A DNA stretch of 64,000 bases, taken from positions 62,001 to 126,000 of the forward strand of contig JAEPQE010000003.1 in the NCBI GenBank assembly GCA_017640665.1, in the 5' to 3' direction. Every line of letters starts with the position of its first letter. Position 1 is the first letter of the stretch. The DNA is from Balneolaceae bacterium. Lineage in GTDB: Bacteria > Bacteroidota > Rhodothermia > Balneolales > Balneolaceae. The notes below the pieces were generated by a model. That model was not told the origin of the DNA. It ran no database searches and saw only the letters and a list, made by a program, of their open reading frames with translations. This document shows, in pieces, positions 16,853 to 24,921 of this stretch. The translations under genes were made by a program, and so were the position numbers.

Positions 16853-18316
16853 ATGTCTCTTGATCGACAAGAAAAAGCTTTACGGGAATTTAAACAGATC
16901 ATGGCCGATCTGGTTCATTTGCTAAGAACCTCAACGAGGGTAGAGTTAGCATACATGTGTTGGGTGAATCATCAGCGGGAGCAGTTTGTATGGGAATCGA
17001 ACAGCACTAATTTGCCTAATGTCATGTTCCAGGATCGGGTAGCTTTTGAACAGCATTTCCTAAACGATTATAAAGACATCACTGAAATTACCCAGCTAAA
17101 AATTGGGGAGGATATCCCCAAAGGAAAGCTAGCTCACTATTTTGATTTTGTTAACGCCAAGAATATGTTGCTAATCCCTTTCATAAACAAAGGGGAGACT
17201 GTTGCCATTACGGTGCTGGAGACAGAAAAAGAAGTTGAGCTTCGTACCATCAACGATCAGATTCACGCCTACAATAATGCTTTAGTAAACGTACTGGACA
17301 CCTATCTGGAAATTGTAGACTTGCACGAGCAGCAAAAGGAATGGGAAGAGTACGAGGAATCGCTGGATGCACTGGATTATCGGCTTCATCGTGTCGATTT
17401 GATTTCAAAAATGTTGGAAGAGATGCAATTGTTTCTACCGAATGGTGGAGCCTGTTTAGTTTGCCCAGGTATGGAAAGCTGGAACCTGGTGATGTCTTCG
17501 AAATTTGCTAAAAATCCACCTCTTACCGGATTACAGATGGAAGAGAAGAGTGTGGCTTATGAAGCAGTGGAAAAAGGGAGTCCGGTTTTCAGCATCCACT
17601 TCAATAATAGCCCAAGGTTGATTTCCAGCAGAGAGCGAAGAACTGAAGGTGCCAGTTTCGCAATTCCGATTATGATTCACGACCGACGGCAGGCAGTGAT
17701 TGTAACCTACGATAATGATCCCCTTACGTACAAAGAATCGACCAAGCATAAGCTTTCAAATTTGGCACGGATTGCTTCACTTTCCATCCAGTCTGTTGTA
17801 AAGAAAGCAGGGATGGCCCAGGAGTTGTTGACCCAGAATTTTGGTGCCTACATGACAGAGTTGTGGGAAACTTCTTTAAATAACGAACTCCACAGAATCC
17901 GATCCGGAAAAGGAACCCACACGTGGTTTGGTCTTGCCTCTCCACATGATCTATCAGCACTAAGGACTAAATACCGTCTCGAAGAACTTCAGAAAATTCA
18001 AAAAGATTTCGTGACTTTTTTAAATCCGTCTGCACATGGAATACCTGGCTTTATAGGGTATAACTCAGATTATGTGTACGGTTTTATCATTCAAAGTGAT
18101 TCTGAAGACGCGGTAAATGAGTGGATGGATAGCATTAAAACCAAACTCGCACATGGACTTAGACTTTCGAATGGCGAGACTCTGGATATTTCATTCAAAG
18201 CTGGATTCACTAAGCTTTCTAAAGAAGAAGCCAATTCTTATCAGGTACTAACCAAAGCGAAACAGGCATTGAGTGAAGTAGTACGTAACGAAGAGCTTGA
18301 ACTATTTGAAGCCTGA
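16853..18316 (+). CDS. GAF-domain protein with a degenerate GGDEF-like C-terminus
   Basis: 487 residues, cytosolic, with no signal peptide or membrane helix. Two GAF-like regions can be proposed (about 15-150 and 185-320, the second with AIPIMIHDRRQAVIVTYDN). A helical linker leads to a C-terminal domain (about 345-480) whose layout, including GYNSDYVYGFIIQ and ISFKAGFTKLSKEEA, resembles a nucleotidyl-cyclase palm but has no GGDEF/GGEEF catalytic sequence. It may bind a ligand and signal by contact rather than make c-di-GMP. Its stop overlaps the deoB start by one base. Confidence 0.7.
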   Translation: MSLDRQEKALREFKQIMADLVHLLRTSTRVELAYMCWVNHQREQFVWESNSTNLPNVMFQDRVAFEQHFLNDYKDITEITQLKIGEDIPKGKLAHYFDFVNAKNMLLIPFINKGETVAITVLETEKEVELRTINDQIHAYNNALVNVLDTYLEIVDLHEQQKEWEEYEESLDALDYRLHRVDLISKMLEEMQLFLPNGGACLVCPGMESWNLVMSSKFAKNPPLTGLQMEEKSVAYEAVEKGSPVFSIHFNNSPRLISSRERRTEGASFAIPIMIHDRRQAVIVTYDNDPLTYKESTKHKLSNLARIASLSIQSVVKKAGMAQELLTQNFGAYMTELWETSLNNELHRIRSGKGTHTWFGLASPHDLSALRTKYRLEELQKIQKDFVTFLNPSAHGIPGFIGYNSDYVYGFIIQSDSEDAVNEWMDSIKTKLAHGLRLSNGETLDISFKAGFTKLSKEEANSYQVLTKAKQALSEVVRNEELELFEA

Positions 18317-19473
18317 TGGGTAACTGTTACCTCATAATTATTGATGGGCTTGGAGTTGGCGCCCAGGAAGATGCAGATCTTTATGGGGATACTGGGATGA
18401 ATACTCTGGGGCATGTCTCAGAAAAAACCAGAGTTGAGCTTCCAAATCTTGCTAAAATGGGGATTGGGAATATCATCCCGCTCGTATCTATTCCAGAAGA
18501 ACAAAATCCTATAGCTGCATTTGGGAAAATGAGAGAGGTTTCCGGAGGAAAAGACTCAACGACCGGTCATTGGGAAATTGCAGGTATTCAACTTGAGAAG
18601 CCTTTTCCTACCTATCCAAATGGGTTTCCAAAAGAAGTTATTAACACCTTTTGTGAAGGAATCGGAGTTGATGGAGTGCTTTGTAATCTTCCTTATTCGG
18701 GGACCGATGTAATCAGGGATTATGGGAAAGAACATCTTAAAACAGGAAAACCTATTGTATATACATCGGCAGACAGTGTATTCCAGCTTGCCACCCATGA
18801 TGATTTAACTTCTGTTGAACAGCTTTACGAGTGGTGTGAATTTGCAAGAAAAAAGGTATGTATTGGGGAACATGAGGTCGGTCGGGTAATTGCCCGACCA
18901 TTTACAGGAGTTCATCCATTTGATCGGATTTCAGATAAACGGCATGATTTTTCAGCCATCCCTCCCAAAAATAATGTCGTTCAACAACTGTATGATGCTG
19001 GAATACCAACTTATTCCATTGGTAAAATCATAGATCTTTTCGCTGAAAAGGGATTTTCGAAGTTTGAGCGCACTAAAAACAATGCAGAAGGAATACAGAC
19101 TTTACTTAGCGTGATGGATGAAGTAAAAGAGACTTTTGTATTCGTAAATCTGATTGATACCGATCAGTTGTTTGGCCACCGGCTTGACCCGGAAGGCTTT
19201 GCGGGAAGTCTGAAAGAGTTTGACGGAGCTTTACCGCAAATCTTATCAAAAGTAAAAGAAGACGATTTACTGATTATAACCGGGGATCATGGAAATGACC
19301 CATGTTCAGAATCAACTGATCATTCCAGAGAGTTTGTGCCATTACTAGTATATCCCAAAGTAAGAGCAGTTTCTGAAGACTTAGGGACCAGAGGAACCTT
19401 TGCAGATGTGGCGGCTTCAATAGCCAGTTTTTTTCATCAGGTAAATCACTCCAAAGCCCAGTCATTTCTATAA
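18316..19473 (+). CDS. deoB: Phosphopentomutase
   Basis: 385 residues, close to the usual length of this alkaline-phosphatase-superfamily enzyme. The metal site is visible as LIIIDGLGVG (Asp10) near the start and as LIDTDQLFGHR and ITGDHGNDP towards the C-terminus. GKDSTTGHWEIAG contains the threonine that becomes phosphorylated. It interconverts ribose or deoxyribose 1-phosphate and 5-phosphate in nucleoside salvage. It is translationally coupled to the GAF protein gene (ATG overlaps TGA), an unusual pairing that does not by itself indicate a shared function. Confidence 0.97.
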   Translation: MGNCYLIIIDGLGVGAQEDADLYGDTGMNTLGHVSEKTRVELPNLAKMGIGNIIPLVSIPEEQNPIAAFGKMREVSGGKDSTTGHWEIAGIQLEKPFPTYPNGFPKEVINTFCEGIGVDGVLCNLPYSGTDVIRDYGKEHLKTGKPIVYTSADSVFQLATHDDLTSVEQLYEWCEFARKKVCIGEHEVGRVIARPFTGVHPFDRISDKRHDFSAIPPKNNVVQQLYDAGIPTYSIGKIIDLFAEKGFSKFERTKNNAEGIQTLLSVMDEVKETFVFVNLIDTDQLFGHRLDPEGFAGSLKEFDGALPQILSKVKEDDLLIITGDHGNDPCSESTDHSREFVPLLVYPKVRAVSEDLGTRGTFADVAASIASFFHQVNHSKAQSFL

Positions 19474-19662
19474 AAGATTTAACTTTCCATTCCAGGAAAT
19501 TTAAAATATTGAATCTATAAATTCGTATATTAATCGCTTGTTGATTCGTTAGAGTGTAGATGTGAAAAGAAGCTTCGAATACAGGTTGCAACCGTTCAGC
19601 TTACCAAATTAATTACCTACACTCCGGAATACTGCACATAATTTTCACTTAATAACTTAATT

Positions 19663-20517
19663 GTGGCAAAAAGTTCAGGAATATCGACTCGTGAGTCGGA
19701 ATCGTTAGATCGTTATCTACATGAAATTGGGAAAGAGAAATTAATTACACCGGATGATGAAGTTCGTCTGGCCAAAGAGATACAGAAAGGAAGTCAGCGC
19801 GCACTCGAAGACCTAACCAAAGCGAATCTGCGGTTTGTGGTTTCTGTTGCTAAGCAGTACCAAAATCAAGGGCTTTCACTAGGTGATTTGATTAATGAAG
19901 GGAACCTGGGATTGATCAAAGCAGCTAAGCGTTTTGATGAAACCCGTGGATTTAAGTTTATCTCTTATGCGGTTTGGTGGATTCGACAGTCTATCCTTCA
20001 GGCTCTGGCTGAGCAAAGTCGAATAGTACGTCTTCCATTAAACAGGGTTGGTGCTCTTAACAAAATTGGCAAAGAGCTTTCCAAGCTTGAACAGGAATAC
20101 GAGCGACTTCCATCTGCACACGAATTGGCAGAAAGTCTTGAAATGACGGTTGGTGAGGTTGCTGATACATTAAAGATTTCTGGTCGTCACCTTTCTATGG
20201 ACGCTCCATTTGCTCAGGGAGAAGATAACCGTCTGCTTGATGTGTTGGAAAATGAGGAGATTCCAAATCCCGATTTCGAACTAATGGGTGAATCTCTGAA
20301 AGTAGAAATCGAAAGAGCACTTTCAAAGCTAACAAAAAGAGAAGCAGAAGTAATTCGGCTTTATTTTGGAATCGGACGCGAGCATTCTCTTACTCTGGAA
20401 GAAATTGGCGAACGATTTGATCTTACCCGTGAGCGTGTTCGTCAGATTAAAGAAAAAGCACTTAGAAAACTACGTCACCATAACCGTAGTGCTGCTTTAA
20501 GGGTATATCTCGGATAA
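19663..20517 (+). CDS. rpoD: Primary-type sigma-70 factor RpoD/SigA (short form)
   Basis: 284 residues starting at GTG. Region 1.1 is absent, as is usual for Bacteroidota-like primary sigma factors. Region 1.2 is [14 protein letters not shown] (15-28). Region 2 has [34 protein letters not shown] and the promoter-melting and -10 recognition segment [13 protein letters not shown]. Region 3 follows, and region 4 ends with [21 protein letters not shown], the -35 HTH. It directs RNA polymerase to housekeeping promoters. It has its own transcription unit, with a 189-nt leader region and a strong terminator. An alternative group 2 sigma is possible. Confidence 0.93.
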   Translation: MAKSSGISTRESESLDRYLHEIGKEKLITPDDEVRLAKEIQKGSQRALEDLTKANLRFVVSVAKQYQNQGLSLGDLINEGNLGLIKAAKRFDETRGFKFISYAVWWIRQSILQALAEQSRIVRLPLNRVGALNKIGKELSKLEQEYERLPSAHELAESLEMTVGEVADTLKISGRHLSMDAPFAQGEDNRLLDVLENEEIPNPDFELMGESLKVEIERALSKLTKREAEVIRLYFGIGREHSLTLEEIGERFDLTRERVRQIKEKALRKLRHHNRSAALRVYLG

Positions 20518-20540
20518 GAGATTACTTTAATGAAATTGAA

Positions 20541-20575
20541 AAGCCTTGCCCATTAAATTGTGCAAGGCTTTTTTT
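20541..20575 (+). terminator. Intrinsic terminator after rpoD
   Basis: A 9-bp stem aagccttgc/gcaaggctt with a 12-nt loop leads into seven T residues, 23 nt after the stop codon. Confidence 0.92.
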
Positions 20576-20699
20576 GATATATATCTAAGCTATCCATCAT
20601 AGTGAAAAGAGGAAGGTGTTTTTCGTGTTAACGTGAAGGCTCAGACAACATATCTGCTACATTATTGTAGATTGTTCACGGTCATAAAAATTATATCAA

Positions 20700-21875
20700 A
20701 TGCCTCTTTCAATCGATTTTCATTCTTTGGTTTTTATAATTGCGGCTGTGCAAGGTATTATCTTATCCGTCTTCCTGTTTTTTAGAAGTGATAAAAATCA
20801 GGTGGCGAATCAAGTGCTGTCGCTGCTGGTTGGTCTGTTCTCCGTAAATCTCTTAATAAGAGAATTGACTCGGAACTTTCACGAAACATTACCTCACCTG
20901 ATTGCAAGTTCCGATCCTTTTTTATTCCTGTATGGGCCTTTCATTTTTTTCTATACAAAATTGATAATCAGAGAGAAACGATCGTTTTCAAAACCAGACA
21001 TGTTCCATCTTATTCCATTTCTGGTTTGTATTTTGTTGTTCCTTCCCTTTTATATAAAAAGCGGTGAAGCAAAGCTCGATGTAATTTCTGAAGCTCTTCC
21101 CGGGCTTTTCTTTTATGTATGGATATCGGCTTGTATTCACATAGCTGCCTATGTTTTCCTTGCAATAGGTTCGATTAACGAGTATCGGTATAAAATCAAG
21201 CAACGATTTTCCAGCATTGGGAAGTTAGACTTCAAATGGCTTCAATATATCCTGGTTGTGAATTTAATTATCTGGTTGTTTGATGCCTTTGTAATTACGA
21301 GTCATTTACTTGGGATCGAGCTGGAAGCCTTTGTGAAGATAGATCAATTTATGGGGTATATATTATCGGGGTTTATTTATTTTTTGGGGTATAGAGCTTT
21401 GGTTAAACACGAACATAGCATAAAGCAGAAAACGGGTTCAGAGTTGCAATTGATAAAAAGTTCGGGTGCTAAGAAGTATGAAAGGTCCGGATTAACCCTG
21501 TTGAAAGCAGAAGAGTACAAAAAAGAGCTGTTGGATTATATGGAAAATGAGAACCCGCATCTAAACCCAGAAATAACACTGTCAGATCTTTCAGAAGCAT
21601 TATCAATTCCCAACAATCACTTGTCCCAGGTGATCAATCAAAAATTTGACAAGAATTTCTTTGATTTCGTGAACGGATATCGGATCGAAGAAGCTAAAGA
21701 ATGGCTCTCTGACTCCGAAAGGAGCAAAGAAACTATGTTGATGATTGCATTCGAATCTGGTTTTAAATCTAAATCGACTTTCAATAACGCCTTTAAAAAG
21801 CACGAGGGTATTACTCCAAGCCAGTACAAGAAGGAGCATTCTATCTCACCAAGTTCGAGCCGTTCTGGTTCTTAA
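20700..21875 (+). CDS. Membrane-bound AraC-family transcriptional regulator
   Basis: 391 residues. The first ~240 hold about seven hydrophobic helices (about 7-28, 35-55, 72-90, 100-117, 130-155, 183-205, 215-236), forming a membrane sensor module. The C-terminal ~100 residues are an AraC/XylS DNA-binding domain with two HTHs: LSDLSEALSIPNNHLSQVIN and MIAFESGFKSKSTFNNAFKK, then ITPSQYKKEH. Such 7TM-AraC proteins are common in Bacteroidota-like genomes. Ligand and targets are unknown; the two downstream envelope genes are natural candidates. Confidence 0.9.
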   Translation: MPLSIDFHSLVFIIAAVQGIILSVFLFFRSDKNQVANQVLSLLVGLFSVNLLIRELTRNFHETLPHLIASSDPFLFLYGPFIFFYTKLIIREKRSFSKPDMFHLIPFLVCILLFLPFYIKSGEAKLDVISEALPGLFFYVWISACIHIAAYVFLAIGSINEYRYKIKQRFSSIGKLDFKWLQYILVVNLIIWLFDAFVITSHLLGIELEAFVKIDQFMGYILSGFIYFLGYRALVKHEHSIKQKTGSELQLIKSSGAKKYERSGLTLLKAEEYKKELLDYMENENPHLNPEITLSDLSEALSIPNNHLSQVINQKFDKNFFDFVNGYRIEEAKEWLSDSERSKETMLMIAFESGFKSKSTFNNAFKKHEGITPSQYKKEHSISPSSSRSGS

Positions 21876-21925
21876 TGTTGACGCAGCCTGCACGTTAAGG
21901 CGAATTTTTATGGTAAGTCCGAGTA

Positions 21926-21958
21926 ATTGATAACAACTTTTAAAAAATAGTTATCAAT
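21926..21958 (+). promoter_or_regulatory. Inverted repeat just before the start of the next gene
   Basis: attgataac and gttatcaat are perfect 9-bp complements separated by 15 nt, and end three bases before the ATG at 21962. It could be an operator or an mRNA hairpin over the ribosome-binding region. No T-run follows, so it is not a standard terminator. Confidence 0.5.
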
Positions 21959-21961
21959 CTT

Positions 21962-22537
21962 ATGATTCAAAAATTATCCATACTGGTTATACCAACACTC
22001 TTTATTCTTATCAATACTATTCAGGCTCAGGAGAATAAGCCGGGTGAAGAGGCCGCTCCAAAAGAAATATTTCTTAAACAGATGGCTTATTTAATGGCAG
22101 ATGGTGGGGTTTGGGAAGCAGAAAATCCGGGCTATAAAAAGGATGAGCAATATTCGGCAAAGACTTACAAATACGAAATGAGTAAAGGTGTTCATAGTGA
22201 ACAATTCCTTATGAAAATCTTATCAGATATAAATAGCGTTGGTTGGTGGACAAGTTGGGATAGCTATTTCTTATGGCATCCTGTGAAGCAACAAGGGGTG
22301 TATCATGGCTTAGGAAGTAATGGCTGGATTGCCGAAGGCAGACTTTATGCTGCAAATGAAGAAGAGTTCGTTAATATTTTTGAGGTGTTTTCTTACGAGG
22401 GAGTTCGGTCGGTACACAAAGATACCTTCATAAGAGTTGGAGAAAACGAGATGAAGTCAAACGCTTATAAGCTTAATGAAAAAGGAGAGTGGGAGTTCAA
22501 TGAGAAACTGATCTGGAAAAGAGTAAAACCTAATTAA
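21962..22537 (+). CDS. Secreted hypothetical protein
   Basis: 191 residues with a signal peptide probably ending at IQAQ (about 22). The mature part is rich in aromatic residues and predicted beta strands (SVGWWTSWDSYFLWHP, GVYHGLGSNGWIAEGRLY), which suggests a small lipocalin-like or beta-barrel fold, but I do not recognise the family. It lies 86 nt after the AraC-type regulator and 5 nt before the DUF6090 gene, so it probably shares a transcript with the latter. Confidence 0.7.
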   Translation: MIQKLSILVIPTLFILINTIQAQENKPGEEAAPKEIFLKQMAYLMADGGVWEAENPGYKKDEQYSAKTYKYEMSKGVHSEQFLMKILSDINSVGWWTSWDSYFLWHPVKQQGVYHGLGSNGWIAEGRLYAANEEEFVNIFEVFSYEGVRSVHKDTFIRVGENEMKSNAYKLNEKGEWEFNEKLIWKRVKPN

Positions 22538-22542
22538 GAAGC

Positions 22543-23283
22543 GTGAATAATTTTTTCAGAAAAATAAGATTTACCAACGCATCAGAAAAAGGAATGAGAA
22601 ACTATATTCTCTACTCCATTCTTGAAATTGGACTGGTAGTGATTGGGATTCTCTTGGCGCTCTACATAAATGACTGGAATGAAGAAAAAAAAGACAGAAG
22701 AGAGGAGTACGAGTTATTGGTTGGTATAAAAAACAACCTGGTCAATGATGTTCAAGTCTTGGAAGGCTTTATTGAAAGGGCTCAGGAGCTTCAGGGTTTC
22801 GCTGATTCATTACTAAAAGTGATGAGTAATCCGGATGAGTATACTAATGAAGAGTTTTTCTATTACTTCAATCCACTACAGGATAATTTATACTTTACTA
22901 CCAATAGCGGCTATTTCGATGAAGCTATATCAACTGGAAAAGTTGGTTTTATAAAAAACGACTCCATCAGAGAAAAGCTCTTTGATTATTACAGAGTAAC
23001 AAAAAGGAATTATAACGACGAAGAAACGAGGTTTCACTACAGAGATAAGTTCGCTCCTGATGTTCTATTTGAACTTATTACCACAAAAGAGATAGCAGGA
23101 ATACTTGGATATACTGCGAATTTCCCTTCATTAGATGTAAAGAAACTTGTAGCAAGTAAGCCTTTTAACTCAGCTTTGCTTCAAAAGGTATTTTCATTCA
23201 GGCCACAACTTAGTTCCTGGAGATATTATCTCTCAAAAGCCGAAGAGCTTCTTGCAGAAATAGAGGAAGAATTGAACCATTAA
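22543..23283 (+). CDS. DUF6090-family membrane-anchored protein
   Basis: 246 residues from a GTG start. One membrane helix near the N-terminus (about 25-43, ILYSILEIGLVVIGILLALYI) is followed by NDWNEEKKDRREE, a signature of DUF6090 proteins, and a long helical domain facing one side of the membrane. Function is unknown. Only 5 nt separate it from the preceding secreted protein gene. No enzymatic motif is apparent. Confidence 0.8.
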   Translation: MNNFFRKIRFTNASEKGMRNYILYSILEIGLVVIGILLALYINDWNEEKKDRREEYELLVGIKNNLVNDVQVLEGFIERAQELQGFADSLLKVMSNPDEYTNEEFFYYFNPLQDNLYFTTNSGYFDEAISTGKVGFIKNDSIREKLFDYYRVTKRNYNDEETRFHYRDKFAPDVLFELITTKEIAGILGYTANFPSLDVKKLVASKPFNSALLQKVFSFRPQLSSWRYYLSKAEELLAEIEEELNH

Positions 23284-23321
23284 TAAGCAGATCACCGGTT
23301 ACATTTTATTGTAGAAAAAGA

Positions 23322-23350
23322 TTGACATATATCAGACAGAAGTTTAAATT
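23322..23350 (+). promoter_or_regulatory. Candidate promoter with an FNR/CRP-like box before the Rrf2 gene
   Basis: TTGACA (23322-23327), a 17-nt spacer and TAAATT (23345-23350) resemble -35/-10 elements. TTGACATATATCAG (23322-23335) also fits the FNR/CRP-type pattern TTGAT-N4-ATCAA at eight of ten positions. The downstream dyad at 23347-23370 would cover the transcription start. Confidence 0.45.
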
Positions 23351-23370
23351 AAGACAAAAGACTCTTAATT
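23347..23370 (+). promoter_or_regulatory. Candidate Rrf2 operator 1 (autoregulatory)
   Basis: aattaaga (23347-23354) and tcttaatt (23363-23370) form a perfect 8-bp dyad with an 8-nt spacer, ending at the base before the Rrf2 start codon. The 20 nt before ATG match those before the cytochrome c gene (23841-23860) at 17 positions. Confidence 0.55.
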
Positions 23371-23823
23371 ATGTTATTATCAAAATCTTGTGTTTATGGA
23401 CTTAGAGCTTCGCTCTTTCTAGCTGCTGATAATTCGGGTGAATATGTTTCGATAAAAGGTATGAGCGAGAAACTTGGGATTTCTTTTCATTTCCTAACAA
23501 AAATTCTGCAGCAACTTACTGCAGATGGAATCATGGAGTCTTATAAAGGTCCTAAAGGAGGGGTGAGGCTTTCTAAGCCAGCAAAGGATATCACCTTTTT
23601 AGAAATTGTAGTATCAATTGATGGTGAAGATTTACTTAGAGAATGTGTATTAGGCTTACCTGGTTGTGGTTCAGATAAACCTTGTCCTTTACATGATAGC
23701 TGGTTTGAAACACGTACTAAAATCAAAGAGATGTTTGAGAGTACAACTCTGGAATATCTTGCTATTGAAGGTAAAAACAATAATTTGAGAATTTCTGAAG
23801 ACGGGAAATTCGACTGGATATAA
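23371..23823 (+). CDS. Rrf2-family iron-sulfur-type transcriptional regulator
   Basis: 150 residues. An N-terminal winged helix (about 1-65) carries the family pattern LLSKSCVYGLRA...MSEKLGISFHFLTKILQQL and GPKGGVRLSK. Three cysteines, Cys92, Cys99 and Cys105 (C-X6-C-X5-C), sit where NsrR/IscR-type proteins bind a [2Fe-2S] or [4Fe-4S] cluster. It probably senses NO, oxygen or cluster status and controls the downstream nos genes. The shared dyad before its own start and before the cytochrome gene supports autoregulation and control of the next unit. Whether it is an NsrR or IscR orthologue is undecided. Confidence 0.9.
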   Translation: MLLSKSCVYGLRASLFLAADNSGEYVSIKGMSEKLGISFHFLTKILQQLTADGIMESYKGPKGGVRLSKPAKDITFLEIVVSIDGEDLLRECVLGLPGCGSDKPCPLHDSWFETRTKIKEMFESTTLEYLAIEGKNNNLRISEDGKFDWI

Positions 23824-23840
23824 AAAATTTCGAATAATAA

Positions 23841-23860
23841 AAGATAAAATACTCTTAAAT
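23841..23860 (+). promoter_or_regulatory. Candidate Rrf2 operator 2 before the cytochrome c gene
   Basis: aagataaaatactcttaaat directly precedes ATG and differs from the matching 20 nt at 23351-23370 at three positions. The AAGA-N8-TCTT dyad is kept in both. The identical distance to ATG could alternatively mean a shared translational leader. Confidence 0.5.
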
Positions 23861-24325
23861 ATGAAATATAATAAACTAAATATATCACTTACTGTACTGG
23901 CTCTGTTCTTTTTGATTTCAGCTTGTGGGGATAAAACCGAACCTGAATCAACCGGTGAAAACAAATCAGAAGAAGTTTCTGCAAATAGCGGAGCTGAATC
24001 GATTGGTGTTGGTCCAATAACGAGTCTTGATCTACCTGCTGAAATAAATCAGGAGTTAGCTACTGTGGGCCAGGAAATCTTCACTGCTAAATGCTCGGCA
24101 TGTCATAAAACCGACAAGCGCTATATAGGTCCAAATCCAACTGGAATACTGGAAAGAAGAACACCCGAATGGGTTATGAATATGATTCTAAATCCGGATG
24201 GTATGGTAAAAGAAGATGAAGAGGCAAAGAAATTGCTTATGGAATACAACGGTACTCCAATGGCAAACCAGAACCTAACCGAAGAAGAGGCTAGAGCTGT
24301 ACTGGAATATTTCCGAACACTATAA
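23861..24325 (+). CDS. Monohaem cytochrome c lipoprotein of the nos locus
   Basis: 154 residues. A lipobox ending at Cys22 (LISAC) indicates a lipid-anchored periplasmic protein. Class I cytochrome c domain: haem-binding CSACH at 78-82 and a probable axial Met in GTPMANQNL (about 134). It is a plausible electron donor to NosZ, taking electrons from the quinol pool through a membrane complex not encoded here. It is 37 nt after the Rrf2 gene with its own copy of the dyad, and 10 nt before the fasciclin gene. Confidence 0.92.
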   Translation: MKYNKLNISLTVLALFFLISACGDKTEPESTGENKSEEVSANSGAESIGVGPITSLDLPAEINQELATVGQEIFTAKCSACHKTDKRYIGPNPTGILERRTPEWVMNMILNPDGMVKEDEEAKKLLMEYNGTPMANQNLTEEEARAVLEYFRTL

Positions 24326-24335
24326 ATACATTATT

Positions 24336-24890
24336 ATGGAAAATCTTATAAGAAAAATAACACTTGGACTGGGAGTCTTGCTTTTATGCTTTTGCACAAA
24401 AGTTGAGCAGCAAGACTCGGCATCACTGGAGAATAACACTCCACTAGGGCAAGCATCGGTAGTTGATGAAGACTCTGAACCAAATATTCTACAAATAGCA
24501 ATTCGTTCTGAGGATCACAGCACATTAGTAGCAGCAGTACAAGCAGCAGAGATAGAGCATATTTTAGTTAATGCAGGGCCTTTAACCGTATTTGCTCCTG
24601 TAAATTCTGCCTTTGAAGCTTTACCAGAAGGAGCGGTAGAAGATTTGCTGAAGCCTGAAAACAAAGCCAAACTAACCGGAGTGCTTACAAAACACGCTGC
24701 TCCAGGGTCGTACGATCTGGCAGGTTTAAAAAAGGAAGCAGATCGGGGCCGGAGATTATATATGGCCGATGGCTCTTACTTAACTATCACAGTAGAAGGC
24801 GATGATATATTCGTAGAAGGAGCCAAGGTAATAGCCAGTGTTCAGACATCGAACGGCATCGTGAACGTCGTGGATAAAGTGATTCTGTAA
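24336..24890 (+). CDS. Fasciclin (FAS1) domain lipoprotein
   Basis: 184 residues with a hydrophobic N-terminus and a lipobox-like LLLCFC near residue 20. One FAS1 domain (about 50-184) is recognisable from TVFAPVNSAFEALPEGAVEDLL and the terminal SNGIVNVVDKVIL. FAS1 domains mediate adhesion or protein contacts. Position between cytochrome c and nosZ suggests an accessory or docking role in N2O respiration, but that is inference. It is 31 nt from nosZ and in the same direction. Confidence 0.9.
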   Translation: MENLIRKITLGLGVLLLCFCTKVEQQDSASLENNTPLGQASVVDEDSEPNILQIAIRSEDHSTLVAAVQAAEIEHILVNAGPLTVFAPVNSAFEALPEGAVEDLLKPENKAKLTGVLTKHAAPGSYDLAGLKKEADRGRRLYMADGSYLTITVEGDDIFVEGAKVIASVQTSNGIVNVVDKVIL

Positions 24891-24921
24891 TTCAACAATT
24901 CAACTACAAACAAGTAATACA

